From Acidimicrobiales bacterium (GTDB taxonomy: Bacteria > Actinomycetota > Acidimicrobiia > Acidimicrobiales > MedAcidi-G1), in NCBI GenBank assembly GCA_028823445.1, contig JAPKBH010000011.1, positions 1-51,655 of the forward strand: 51,655 nt of DNA, written 5' to 3'. Of the stretch, positions 44,284 through 51,655 are shown one piece after another (position 1 is the stretch's first letter; each line of letters starts with the position of its first letter). The position numbers and the translations under genes are program-made. Below the pieces are notes generated by a model that did not search any database, was not told where the DNA came from, and saw nothing but the letters and a program-made list of their open reading frames with translations.

Positions 44284-45304
44284 GAGAGGTTCCTCGTTTT
44301 TCTTCCATTTGGTTCAGTGTTTGGAGTACATCTTGTGGTTTTATGTCGGCCACTACTTCTACCCCTTGGGGGCCGTCGAGGGCGAAGGTTAAACCATTGA
44401 GTGCTTTTTTGTCGCGTCCCATTACTGCCAGCAGTTCTTGATGGTCAGTGCCTGCTGGTAAATCAACGTTGAGGTCATAACCGGTGACGGTTTGGTAGTG
44501 CTCGGTCACCCGTTGTTGGTCTATGCGCCCCAGCGAGGCCGCTAGGTGGGCGGCAAAAATCAAGCCGATGGCTACCGCTTCGCCATGGCGTAACCCGTAT
44601 TGCCCGGTGGTTTCTAAGGCGTGGCCCAGGGTGTGGCCGTAATTCAATATGGCTCGGCGGCCGGACTCTCGTTCGTCTTCGGCCACTATTTGGGCTTTTA
44701 TTTCTCCGCAGCGGGCGACTTTTTCATCGAACGATAATCCGGCAAGGTCTTGCCCGCCGAGGAAATGGTATTTCGCCATTTCGCCGAGCCCGCTGCGCAT
44801 TTCAGCGACCGGCAGGGTGGCCAAGGTAGCGGTGTCGCACAGCACGGCGGTGGGTTGCCAAAAGGCTCCGACTAAGTTTTTTCCTTCGGGCAGGTTGACC
44901 CCAGTTTTTCCGCCAATGGCGGCATCTATTTGGCCCAGCAGGGTGGTGGCTACGTGTATCACTGGGGTTCCTCGATGGTATGACGCTGCGGTGAACCCGG
45001 CCAGGTCAGTGACCACGCCGCCGCCTACTCCGACGATGCAGTCTTGTCGGGTGAGTCCCCATTGGGCCAGCGAGCGGCAAAGGTTTTCTACGTTGCTTAA
45101 GGTTTTGGCTTGTTCGCCGTCGGGCACCAAAAAAACTCGGTGTTCTCGGCCGGGGTCTACGTTCACCCCGATGCCTTCTTGGGTGATGACGGCTACTCGT
45201 TGCGCAGCGTCTGGCACTACTTGAGCCAACTCGTTTGCTGCTCCGGGGCCTACCAAAACCGGGTAACCCCGGCCGTTGTTTAGGGGTACTTCGATACGAA
45301 TCAT
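44276..45304 (-). CDS. aroB: 3-dehydroquinate synthase
   Basis: AroB closes DAHP to 3-dehydroquinate using NAD and a metal. The 342-residue protein has GVGGGVVTDLAGFTAA near residue 94 (NAD site), the PTTLLAQVDA-like TTLLGQIDAAIGGKTGVN near 121, and metal ligands including NYGHTLGHALE near 224 and RHGEAVAIG near 240. It overlaps aroK and aroQ in frame-shifted order. Confidence 0.96.
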   Translation of the reverse strand: MIRIEVPLNNGRGYPVLVGPGAANELAQVVPDAAQRVAVITQEGIGVNVDPGREHRVFLVPDGEQAKTLSNVENLCRSLAQWGLTRQDCIVGVGGGVVTDLAGFTAASYHRGTPVIHVATTLLGQIDAAIGGKTGVNLPEGKNLVGAFWQPTAVLCDTATLATLPVAEMRSGLGEMAKYHFLGGQDLAGLSFDEKVARCGEIKAQIVAEDERESGRRAILNYGHTLGHALETTGQYGLRHGEAVAIGLIFAAHLAASLGRIDQQRVTEHYQTVTGYDLNVDLPAGTDHQELLAVMGRDKKALNGLTFALDGPQGVEVVADIKPQDVLQTLNQMEEKRGTSHE

Positions 45305-45837
45305 TGGCTTGCTCCGGTGAGGTCGAGGGCCATAATTTCTTCAACAATGGCTTTTAGCGTGCGGTCATCGGTGTCGATGATCGCCTCGGCGGCGGCTTGG
45401 TAGGCCGGCCGGCGTTGGCGGTCGAGTTCTTGCAAAACAGTTAAAGGATCGCCTTGGGCCAGCAGGGGTCGGCCGGTGCCATCGCCTACTCGTTGGGCCA
45501 GTGTTTCTGGGGTGGCTCGCAGCCACACCACGTGGGTTCGTTCTTTAAGTACCTGCTGGTTTTCTGCCCGGGTTAAGACCCCTCCCCCGGTGGACAGCAC
45601 TAAGGGTTGTTCGATTTGAAGTACTCGTTGCAAGGTGTCTGTTTCGGCTTGGCGAAAAGCTTCTTCGCCGCCTTCGGCGAACAGTACGCCGATGGATCGT
45701 CCGGTGTCGTTTTGTATCCACCGGTCGAGGTCAATATGGCGACGGTTGCCTTGGGCTGCCAGGGCGGCACCCACCGTTGATTTGCCGGCACCCATCAACC
45801 CGATGAGGGCCAGGTGGGGGCGGTGTTGAGCGGTCAT
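45301..45837 (-). CDS. aroK: Shikimate kinase
   Basis: AroK phosphorylates shikimate. The 178-residue protein has the P-loop LIGLMGAGKSTVGAAL near residue 12, the shikimate-binding DLDRWIQ near 37 and STGGGVLTR near 81. TAACCT lies exactly six bases before the ATG (45844-45849) with no Shine-Dalgarno, suggesting an internal leaderless promoter. The chorismate synthase gene often found just upstream is absent; only 39 bases separate aroK from the peptidase gene. Confidence 0.94.
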   Translation of the reverse strand: MTAQHRPHLALIGLMGAGKSTVGAALAAQGNRRHIDLDRWIQNDTGRSIGVLFAEGGEEAFRQAETDTLQRVLQIEQPLVLSTGGGVLTRAENQQVLKERTHVVWLRATPETLAQRVGDGTGRPLLAQGDPLTVLQELDRQRRPAYQAAAEAIIDTDDRTLKAIVEEIMALDLTGASQ

Positions 45838-45876
45838 GTTCTTAGGTTACTGACTACCACCGGTTAGGTCGGGGGA

Positions 45877-46356
45877 TTAATTCCAGATCGCCGAAATTAA
45901 TAGTGTGGCGACGGCTAGTGGGGGGCCAAAAGCGACCGGTCCGGTGAAGCGTTTGCCGGAGCGTTGAAGTAACAAAAGCATCAAGGCGCCTCCGCAGGCC
46001 GCCACGAGGGTGAGGGCCACCGCCAAAAAAATGTCGGGCCCGGCGACCCAACCCAGTTGCCAGCCCAGGGGCCCGGCCAGGCGCACGTCACCGCCGCCGA
46101 GGCCTTCGGGGGCTCGCCGGTGGATGAGATACAGGAACCCGGCAAAGCCGGCCATGCCCAGGAATGCCCAAAATAATGGGGCGGGCCGGTCTTCGATTAA
46201 GGCCACCGCCACGTGGAGCGCTACTAACCCAGCGGCCAAGCGGCTCACCATGGAGGTGGGTAGTCGGTGTTGGCGCAGGTCCACTAGAGACAGCGCCACG
46301 AGCCAGCCGATAAGCCACAGCCACGCTAAATCGTTAAATACAGTTTGGGCGGTCAC
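45877..46356 (-). CDS. Prepilin peptidase (A24 family), catalytic domain only
   Basis: A24 peptidases cleave type IV prepilin or pseudopilin leaders in the membrane. The 159-residue protein is strongly hydrophobic, with about five or six helices, and has the two Asp motifs: SLVDLRQHRLP near residue 25 and GGGDVRLAGPLG near 90 (GxGD). The cysteine-rich methylase domain of E. coli PilD-type enzymes is absent. The GTG at 46356 overlaps the aroE stop (GTGA); a longer reading to 46437 lies within aroE and is rejected. No pilin genes are in the window. Confidence 0.85.
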   Translation of the reverse strand: MTAQTVFNDLAWLWLIGWLVALSLVDLRQHRLPTSMVSRLAAGLVALHVAVALIEDRPAPLFWAFLGMAGFAGFLYLIHRRAPEGLGGGDVRLAGPLGWQLGWVAGPDIFLAVALTLVAACGGALMLLLLQRSGKRFTGPVAFGPPLAVATLLISAIWN

Positions 46357-47228
46357 TGAGCAGTGTGGGAGCGGGCTTCCAAAGCAGCGGTTACTGCGTT
46401 TTCCATGGCCTCTATAGGGGCAGGCTGGTTGGTCCACAGGTTGAATGCTCGGGCCGCTTGGAACAGCAGCATGGAGACCCCGTTGTGGGCTTCGATGTCT
46501 TGTTTTTTTAGGGCCGCCATCCAGGGGGTAACCAACGGGTGGTAGATCAAGTCGATCGCTACTTGCCCGGGGTGGAGCAGCGTGGGGTCACAGGGCATAC
46601 CTGGGGGGCCGCCGTGCATGCCGACTGAGGTGGCGTTCACAATTAAATCGGCGGTAGCCAGAGACTGGTGGTCTCCGGTGTGGCCAATCGGGCCAGCGAG
46701 TTGCGCAGTTTCTTGCGCTTTTTCTGCGGTGCGGTTGATGACCGTTACGGAGTTTGCTCCGGCTTGGGCGAGGGCCAAAACTACGGCGCGGGCCGCTCCT
46801 CCGGCCCCCAGTACCACGGCTCGGCATCCGGCCACGGTGAAGTTTGCGTCGTGGGCGAGGCCGCCCAGGAAGCCTTCGCCATCGGTGTTGTGGCCTACTA
46901 ATTCTTGGCCTTGGGGGGCCACACAATTTACTGCATTGAGCAGGGTGGCGGTTTCGGTGCACCGGTCAACTGCGTTGGCTACTGCGGTTTTGTGGGGCAT
47001 GGTGACGGAGAGCCCGCCCAAACCGGTGCTACGCATATCGTTTAGTGCTTGTTCTGCTTCGCCGGGGGCCACCTCAACGGCGGTGTAATGCCAGGTCAAG
47101 CCAGCAGCGGCGAAGGCGGCGTTGAGCAAAGTTGGCGAAAGCGAGTGGGCAATAGGGCTTCCGATGACGGCCGCCAGGGTGGTCTCGTCGGGCAACCCTT
47201 GGGCCGCTGCGGTAAAGGTGTTAGCCAC
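46353..47228 (-). CDS. aroE: Shikimate dehydrogenase
   Basis: AroE reduces 3-dehydroshikimate with NADPH. The 291-residue protein has the substrate-binding GSPIAHSLSPTLLNAAF near residue 23, VTMPHKTAV near 75 with catalytic Lys, NTDGEGF near 113 with catalytic Asp, and the Rossmann loop VLGAGGAARAVVLAL near 139. The GTG start overlaps the mltG stop by eight bases. Confidence 0.95.
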   Translation of the reverse strand: MANTFTAAAQGLPDETTLAAVIGSPIAHSLSPTLLNAAFAAAGLTWHYTAVEVAPGEAEQALNDMRSTGLGGLSVTMPHKTAVANAVDRCTETATLLNAVNCVAPQGQELVGHNTDGEGFLGGLAHDANFTVAGCRAVVLGAGGAARAVVLALAQAGANSVTVINRTAEKAQETAQLAGPIGHTGDHQSLATADLIVNATSVGMHGGPPGMPCDPTLLHPGQVAIDLIYHPLVTPWMAALKKQDIEAHNGVSMLLFQAARAFNLWTNQPAPIEAMENAVTAALEARSHTAQ

Positions 47229-48618
47229 AGCCCAAATCTTTGGCTCGGCATATTTCTACGGCTGCCGCGAATTCTTCTCCGGTGACGGCGAAGGTGTGGG
47301 CTCCTAACACATCGTTTTCGTCGGTGCGAACAAAAAACATCCAAGGCCCGTCTTCTGGGCTAACTGCTGCTTCGAGCGAGGAGCGTCCGGGGGCAGAAAT
47401 TGGGGTGATGGGAAGCCCCGGTTCTATCCAAGTGTTCCACGGAGAGTCGCTAGAAAGGTCGGCGCTTACCAGGTCTTGGCCGGCGGTTTTTCCGGCGGCG
47501 TAACGCACCGTGGATTCCAGCCCTAATGACCACCCTTGGTCAAGACGGTTGTGAATGACTTGAGAAATTTTGCCTCGATCAACGTTGAGCAAGGCCTCTT
47601 CTTCAATGAGCGAAGCCACTATCAGTGCTTCGTAGGGGTTGAGCCCGACTTCGGCGGCTCGTGCTTCGAAGTCCAGTTCGGCCACCACGTTTAGAAACTG
47701 GTTGTGCATGCGGGTAACCAAACTGAGTTCGTTGGTCAAGGTGGCGTCATCAAGTTGATAAGTATCAGGGAAAAACATGCCTTCGTAGTAAGGCATGTTG
47801 AACTCTTCGGGGTAATGCTCCCACCGCACCACGTCGCTGACGAACGCTTCTTGCAGTTGCGCTTCGCTGTAGGTGGGCATGCGTTCTTTTAACCGGGTAA
47901 TGGTTTGGCTAATGGTCAGGCCTTCGGGGATAGTTACCCGAACAACTTCTGGCGGTATGGGCCCTTCGTTTAATGCGTCGACCACCCCTTGGAAACCCAT
48001 GTGTTCTTGCAGCACGTAGGCGCCGGCTTGAAACGAGTACTCCACATCGGCGGGGCAGTCAATAAACCATCCCAAGGTGGGGTGGCAGCGCATCCATTGA
48101 CGAAACATGGCCGAATCGTCAATTATTTCTGCGCCTCCTAGGTTGACCGCTACTTCGTTGGCTGACCAACCGGGTTCGATAACGAAATCTACTTCTTCAC
48201 CGGGAAGCGCCTGGGGGGCCACCAAACTGTTGACCCAATTGTCAACCTTTCGATAGGCAAAACCGAGGGAAGAAAAGACTACAAAAGCCACAATTCCCCA
48301 GCGTGGGAGCGGGCCGAGGGGTGGCCGCTGGCGCACCCAACGTACGTCGGGGCTGGCTTCGGCTCGGCCGCTAAAAATTGAGTCGTCTTCGGTTTCGGAA
48401 AAAACTGAAGGGTCCCACACGATTTCTTCGGCTACTGCTTCTTCTTCGGGAACCACCGCTACTTCTTGGGTGGTGGGGTCAAGCCGGGGAGGGTTCGGTT
48501 CAGCGGCCAGGTTTGCGCCGATGCTGGCCGAGGAGCGTCCCGATGGGGCAAGGTCGGACGACGAGCGACGAGCGACGTTTTCCTCTAACCCTTCTTCGGG
48601 TTGTTCTTCCTCGCTCAA
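47221..48618 (-). CDS. mltG: Endolytic murein transglycosylase MltG
   Basis: MltG cuts nascent glycan strands at the membrane. The 465-residue protein has a long acidic and disordered cytoplasmic N-terminus (about 1-108), one membrane helix (WGIVAFVVFSSLGFAY near 108-125), a LysM-like segment and the YceG catalytic domain with the Glu in VASLIEEEALLN near 362 and the QVIHNRLDQGWSLGLESTVRYA-type block just after. It overlaps ruvX by four bases, the usual actinobacterial order alaS-ruvX-mltG-aroE. Confidence 0.93.
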   Translation of the reverse strand: MSEEEQPEEGLEENVARRSSSDLAPSGRSSASIGANLAAEPNPPRLDPTTQEVAVVPEEEAVAEEIVWDPSVFSETEDDSIFSGRAEASPDVRWVRQRPPLGPLPRWGIVAFVVFSSLGFAYRKVDNWVNSLVAPQALPGEEVDFVIEPGWSANEVAVNLGGAEIIDDSAMFRQWMRCHPTLGWFIDCPADVEYSFQAGAYVLQEHMGFQGVVDALNEGPIPPEVVRVTIPEGLTISQTITRLKERMPTYSEAQLQEAFVSDVVRWEHYPEEFNMPYYEGMFFPDTYQLDDATLTNELSLVTRMHNQFLNVVAELDFEARAAEVGLNPYEALIVASLIEEEALLNVDRGKISQVIHNRLDQGWSLGLESTVRYAAGKTAGQDLVSADLSSDSPWNTWIEPGLPITPISAPGRSSLEAAVSPEDGPWMFFVRTDENDVLGAHTFAVTGEEFAAAVEICRAKDLGCG

Positions 48619-49043
48619 CGTTCCTCCTGGTTTTGTTGACTATCTAGCCAAGCTTGCAGCATGACAGCCGCCGCTATTTGATCAACGACTTGGCGGCCGG
48701 CTTTTCCTTTGAGGCCTTGCTCCCGCATGGAGCGCTCAGCGGTGACGGTGGTCAGACGTTCATCGTAGGTCTCCACCGGCACCCCAAGGGTGGCACCCAA
48801 CTGTTTTGCTTCTTTTAACATAAGCAGCGCCATGGGTCCGATGCTTCCGTCAAGTGAGTAGGGCACGCCGACTACTACTATTTCTACTTCCCATTCGGCA
48901 ACCAGTGCCGCCAAGGCACGGTGTTCGCTGGGGCGATCGTTGGTGCGTTGCACGGTTTCTATGGGCGTAGCCAGACGGCCGCCGCTATCGCTTACCGCTA
49001 CACCGATGCGTCGGGTTCCGAGGTCCAGGCCGAGGGCCCGCAC
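48615..49043 (-). CDS. ruvX: Putative pre-16S rRNA nuclease / Holliday junction resolvase-like YqgF
   Basis: The 142-residue RNase H-fold protein has LGLDLGTRRIGVAVSDSGG near residue 4 with the first catalytic Asp, VVVGVPYSLDGSIGP near 58 and YDERLTTVTAERSM near 99 with the later acidic residues. YqgF is reported to mature the 5' end of 16S rRNA. It starts six bases after alaS. Confidence 0.94.
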   Translation of the reverse strand: MRALGLDLGTRRIGVAVSDSGGRLATPIETVQRTNDRPSEHRALAALVAEWEVEIVVVGVPYSLDGSIGPMALLMLKEAKQLGATLGVPVETYDERLTTVTAERSMREQGLKGKAGRQVVDQIAAAVMLQAWLDSQQNQEER

Positions 49044-49049
49044 AGTTGG

Positions 49050-51629
49050 TTAGCCTGCCTGGGCAGCGGCCCGGGCTTGTTCTAAGGCTTGGGGGAGGTT
49101 TTCTGGGTTGCGGCCGCCAATGACCGTCATTTCGGCGTTGGGGCGCCCTCCGCCGCCAATGGTTTTTGCTGCTTGGGCTACTAACACTCCGGCATCGAGG
49201 CCGCTTTGGGCGGTGGCCACCGCTACTAGAGCTGCTCCCCCACCTTCGGGTGCTGTTCCTAAAACCACGGCGCGCACTCCGTCTTGAGTGCTGATGGCTA
49301 CCGCCAGGTCCCGTAAACCGTCACGGTCTATGTCGTCTACTTGGCTCACTACTAGCCCGTCTTGGGCGGTGGCCGCTAATTCGTCGACTCGGCCTAAGGC
49401 CAGTTGGCGGCGAGCTTGAGCGAGTTGTTGGCGGGTGGTTTTGTGTTCGGCTAAACGTTTTTCTACGCCGTCTAGCAGGTCGTCTACCGGTACACCGATC
49501 AGGTCGGCGGTTCGGGCCAGGGTGATTTCGGCTTGGCGGAGGCATTCTATGGGGGCGGCCCCGGTGACTGCTTCGATGCGGCGAATGTTTGATCCGATAG
49601 AACTTTCACTCACTATTTTGAACGACCCGATGTCACCGAGGGCCTTTACATGGGTTCCTCCGCAGAGTTCCACGGAGTGTGGCCCGGCTTCGAGCACCCG
49701 TACCCGGTCGCCGTATTTGTCGCCAAAGAAGGCGATGGCTCCTGCTGCTTCGGCTTCGTCTTTGGTGGTTTCGTAGTTGTTGCAGGTGGGGTTGTTCAAC
49801 ACGTCGGTGTTAACGAGGTCTTCGATGGCTGTGGTTTCTTCTGCAGTGAGGGCTTCGTAGTGGCTGAAGTCGAAACGTAACCGGTCGGGGCCTACGGAGG
49901 ACCCTTGTTGTTTGACGTGGTCGCCGAGGACTCGCCGCAATGCGGAGTGTAGAAGGTGGGTGGCGGTGTGGTTGCGGCGAATGCCGGAGCGCCGGTTTAC
50001 GTCTATGGCCGCTTCTACCTGGTCTCCGGCGGCCAAGGCTGCTTCGCCTTGTTCTATTTGGTGGGTGTGTAACCCGTCGAGGGCCAGGGTGGTGTTGGTT
50101 ACCGTGATTGTCCCTTGGGGGCCGGTCAGGGTGCCGGTATCGCCTATTTGCCCGCCAGATTCGGCGTAGAAAGGGGTGCGGTCTAAGACGACCAACCCGT
50201 GGTCGGCGTAAAGGACTTGAGCGGTCACTGTGTTTTCGTCTCGTCCGCAGAATTCGGTGACTCCATGGGCGTCGATGACGGCACGCAGGTCGCCGGTGGC
50301 GGCCGAGGTTCCGGTTTCTTTACGGGCTGCTTTGGCTCGCTTTTTTTGTTGGTTCATGGCGGTGGCGAAACCGTCAAGGTCAACGGATATGGATCGTTCG
50401 GCGGTGATTTCTTCGGTCAGTTCCAGAGGGAACCCGTAGGTGTCGTGGAGTTTGAAGGCCACTTCGCCGCTGAGCGATTGGCCTGCGGTGAGTTCCGCTA
50501 AAGCGGTGTCCAAAATGGTTAGTCCAGAGCGCAGGGTTTCGCGGAATCCTTCTTCTTCTCGGTCTAGCACACCGCGAATAAAGTCATGGTTTTGAGTGAT
50601 TTCGGGGTAGTCGGCGCCCATTACTTCCATGACTGCGTCTACTAGGGGCCCCATTATTTGGTCTTCTACCCCGAGCAGCCAGGCGTGGCGGACGGCGCGG
50701 CGGACGATGCGGCGCAGTACGTAGCCCCGGTCTTCGTTAGAGGGGAATACTCCGTCGCTTACCAAAAAGGTTGAGGAGCGAGCGTGGTCGGCCAAGATGC
50801 GCATGGAGACATCGGTGGCCGAGTCGGTGCCGGGTGTTTTGCCGGTGAGTTGGCTGATGGTGCCCAGCAGGCGAGCGAATTCGTCGGTTTCCCATACGGA
50901 ATCTACGTTTTGTAGTACTGACAAGATGCGTTCTAGGCCGGCCCCGGTGTCGATGGAGGGTGCGGGTAGCGGGGTTTGGGAGCCGTCTTCGTGTTGTTCG
51001 AATTGCATGAACACCAGGTTCCAGATTTCGATAAATCGGTCTTCGTCGCCGTGGGCCGGGCCGCCGTCTTCGCCGTGTTGGGGGCCTTTGTCCCAAAATA
51101 TTTCTGAGCAGGGGCCGCAGGGGCCGGTGTCGGCCATGCGCCAATAGTTGTCTTCGTCGAGGCGTTGGATGCGTTCGGGTGGTACCCCGATTTCATGTTC
51201 CCAAATTGCTGCGGCGTCGTCGTCGCTGATGTGCACGGTGACCCAGAGGCGTTCTGGGTCAAGGCCGAGGGTGCCGGTGACAAACTCCCAGGCGTAGGCG
51301 CAGGCTTCAGATTTGAAGTAGTCGCCGAAACTAAAGTTCCCCATCATTTCAAAAAAGGTTAGGTGTCGGCTGGTGCGTCCGATTTCGTCAAGGTCGTTGT
51401 GTTTTCCGCCGGCGCGAACGCACTTTTGTACGGTGACTGCTCGGGGCCAGGGGGCGGGTTGTTCGCCGGTCAGGTAGGCCTTGAAGGGCACCATGCCGGC
51501 CACGGTAAAGAGCAGGGTCGGGTCGTGCGGGATGAGGCTCGCTGAGGGTTCTGGCGAATGCCCGCGTTCAGTAAAGAAGTCGGTGAATGCTTGTCGTACC
51601 GCTTGGGCGGTGAGGAGTTGTTCGGCCAT
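49050..51629 (-). CDS. alaS: Alanyl-tRNA synthetase
   Basis: AlaRS charges and proofreads tRNA-Ala. The complete 859-residue protein has a class II catalytic domain (FFTERGHSPEPSASLIPHDP near residue 18, later RPCG-like ADTGPCGPCSEIFWD near 177), the tRNA-recognition helices, the editing domain with zinc ligands HTATHLLHSALR near 557 and CGGTHVKALGD near 660, and the C-terminal DHHA1 domain ending in GGGGRPNAEMTVIGG. TAGACT lies nine bases before the ATG, so the 5' leader would be very short; the window ends 26 bases upstream, which hides any -35. Confidence 0.97.
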   Translation of the reverse strand: MAEQLLTAQAVRQAFTDFFTERGHSPEPSASLIPHDPTLLFTVAGMVPFKAYLTGEQPAPWPRAVTVQKCVRAGGKHNDLDEIGRTSRHLTFFEMMGNFSFGDYFKSEACAYAWEFVTGTLGLDPERLWVTVHISDDDAAAIWEHEIGVPPERIQRLDEDNYWRMADTGPCGPCSEIFWDKGPQHGEDGGPAHGDEDRFIEIWNLVFMQFEQHEDGSQTPLPAPSIDTGAGLERILSVLQNVDSVWETDEFARLLGTISQLTGKTPGTDSATDVSMRILADHARSSTFLVSDGVFPSNEDRGYVLRRIVRRAVRHAWLLGVEDQIMGPLVDAVMEVMGADYPEITQNHDFIRGVLDREEEGFRETLRSGLTILDTALAELTAGQSLSGEVAFKLHDTYGFPLELTEEITAERSISVDLDGFATAMNQQKKRAKAARKETGTSAATGDLRAVIDAHGVTEFCGRDENTVTAQVLYADHGLVVLDRTPFYAESGGQIGDTGTLTGPQGTITVTNTTLALDGLHTHQIEQGEAALAAGDQVEAAIDVNRRSGIRRNHTATHLLHSALRRVLGDHVKQQGSSVGPDRLRFDFSHYEALTAEETTAIEDLVNTDVLNNPTCNNYETTKDEAEAAGAIAFFGDKYGDRVRVLEAGPHSVELCGGTHVKALGDIGSFKIVSESSIGSNIRRIEAVTGAAPIECLRQAEITLARTADLIGVPVDDLLDGVEKRLAEHKTTRQQLAQARRQLALGRVDELAATAQDGLVVSQVDDIDRDGLRDLAVAISTQDGVRAVVLGTAPEGGGAALVAVATAQSGLDAGVLVAQAAKTIGGGGRPNAEMTVIGGRNPENLPQALEQARAAAQAG

Positions 51630-51655
51630 GTCTGGGTGAGTCTACCGTTCTGGTT

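Noticed and set aside
1-51655. Mobile elements, CRISPR arrays, prophage or defence systems
   Set aside because: No transposase, integrase, direct-repeat array or foreign-looking gene block was seen; all long frames are accounted for by housekeeping families.

Overview
The window is a dense block of bacterial housekeeping genes, nearly all on the minus strand, and it looks like an actinobacterial chromosome. The evidence is the argCJBDFRGH gene order, an mIHF-type nucleoid protein between pyrF and gmk, a primosomal PriA homologue without a recognisable Walker A motif, a DUF1844 gene divergent from infC, a PASTA-tailed class A PBP, and many transcripts that appear to be leaderless. Moderate GC, very short intergenic gaps and 4-bp gene overlaps fit a streamlined member, perhaps of Acidimicrobiia. 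That class assignment is inference from layout and not a computed phylogeny. No mobile element, CRISPR array, tRNA gene or sign of recent transfer was seen.

Layout, left to right. Positions 1-60 are the first bases of a 16S rRNA gene read on the minus strand, preceded by a roughly 490-base leader and promoter region with a boxB-like hairpin, a boxA and several other hairpins. Then come tyrS (minus), a divergent class A penicillin-binding protein with a coupled membrane protein (plus), a NUDIX hydrolase, and the arginine operon argCJBDFRGH (minus) with a clear ArgR operator and promoter. Upstream of it lie pheS-pheT, a SpoU-family rRNA methyltransferase and infC-rpmI-rplT, which has an attenuator-like leader. 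A DUF1844 gene is divergent from infC. The 20-27 kb stretch has short units: hisG; mogA-ribD; a dienelactone hydrolase family gene; def-fmt-rsmB; and a plus-strand pair of RNA methyltransferase genes. From 27 kb to the right end a long minus-strand series reads alaS-ruvX-mltG-aroE-prepilin peptidase-aroK-aroB-aroQ-pepQ-efp-nusB, then pyrR-pyrB-pyrC-carA-carB-pyrD-pyrF, then mihF-gmk-rpoZ-coaBC-metK-priA.

Together the genes cover arginine synthesis from glutamate, UMP synthesis, most of the shikimate pathway (aroC is absent from its usual place), translation (TyrRS, PheRS, AlaRS, IF3, EF-P, L20, L35, formylation and deformylation, rRNA methylation), cell-wall synthesis (PBP, MltG) and CoA/SAM supply.

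The most interesting signals are regulatory. (1) The pyr operon leader has a textbook PyrR-binding hairpin followed by a Shine-Dalgarno and GTG start, with a strong intrinsic terminator lying inside the first 16 codons of pyrR. This suggests a hybrid of translational repression and transcription termination. (2) infC appears to start with AUA and has an upstream terminator hairpin. (3) L20 carries a C-terminal Rho_N/SAP-like module, and IF3 and RNA polymerase omega carry long acidic tails. (4) At eight apparent transcription-unit heads a TANNNT hexamer sits exactly 6-7 bases before the start codon, suggesting widespread leaderless transcription.
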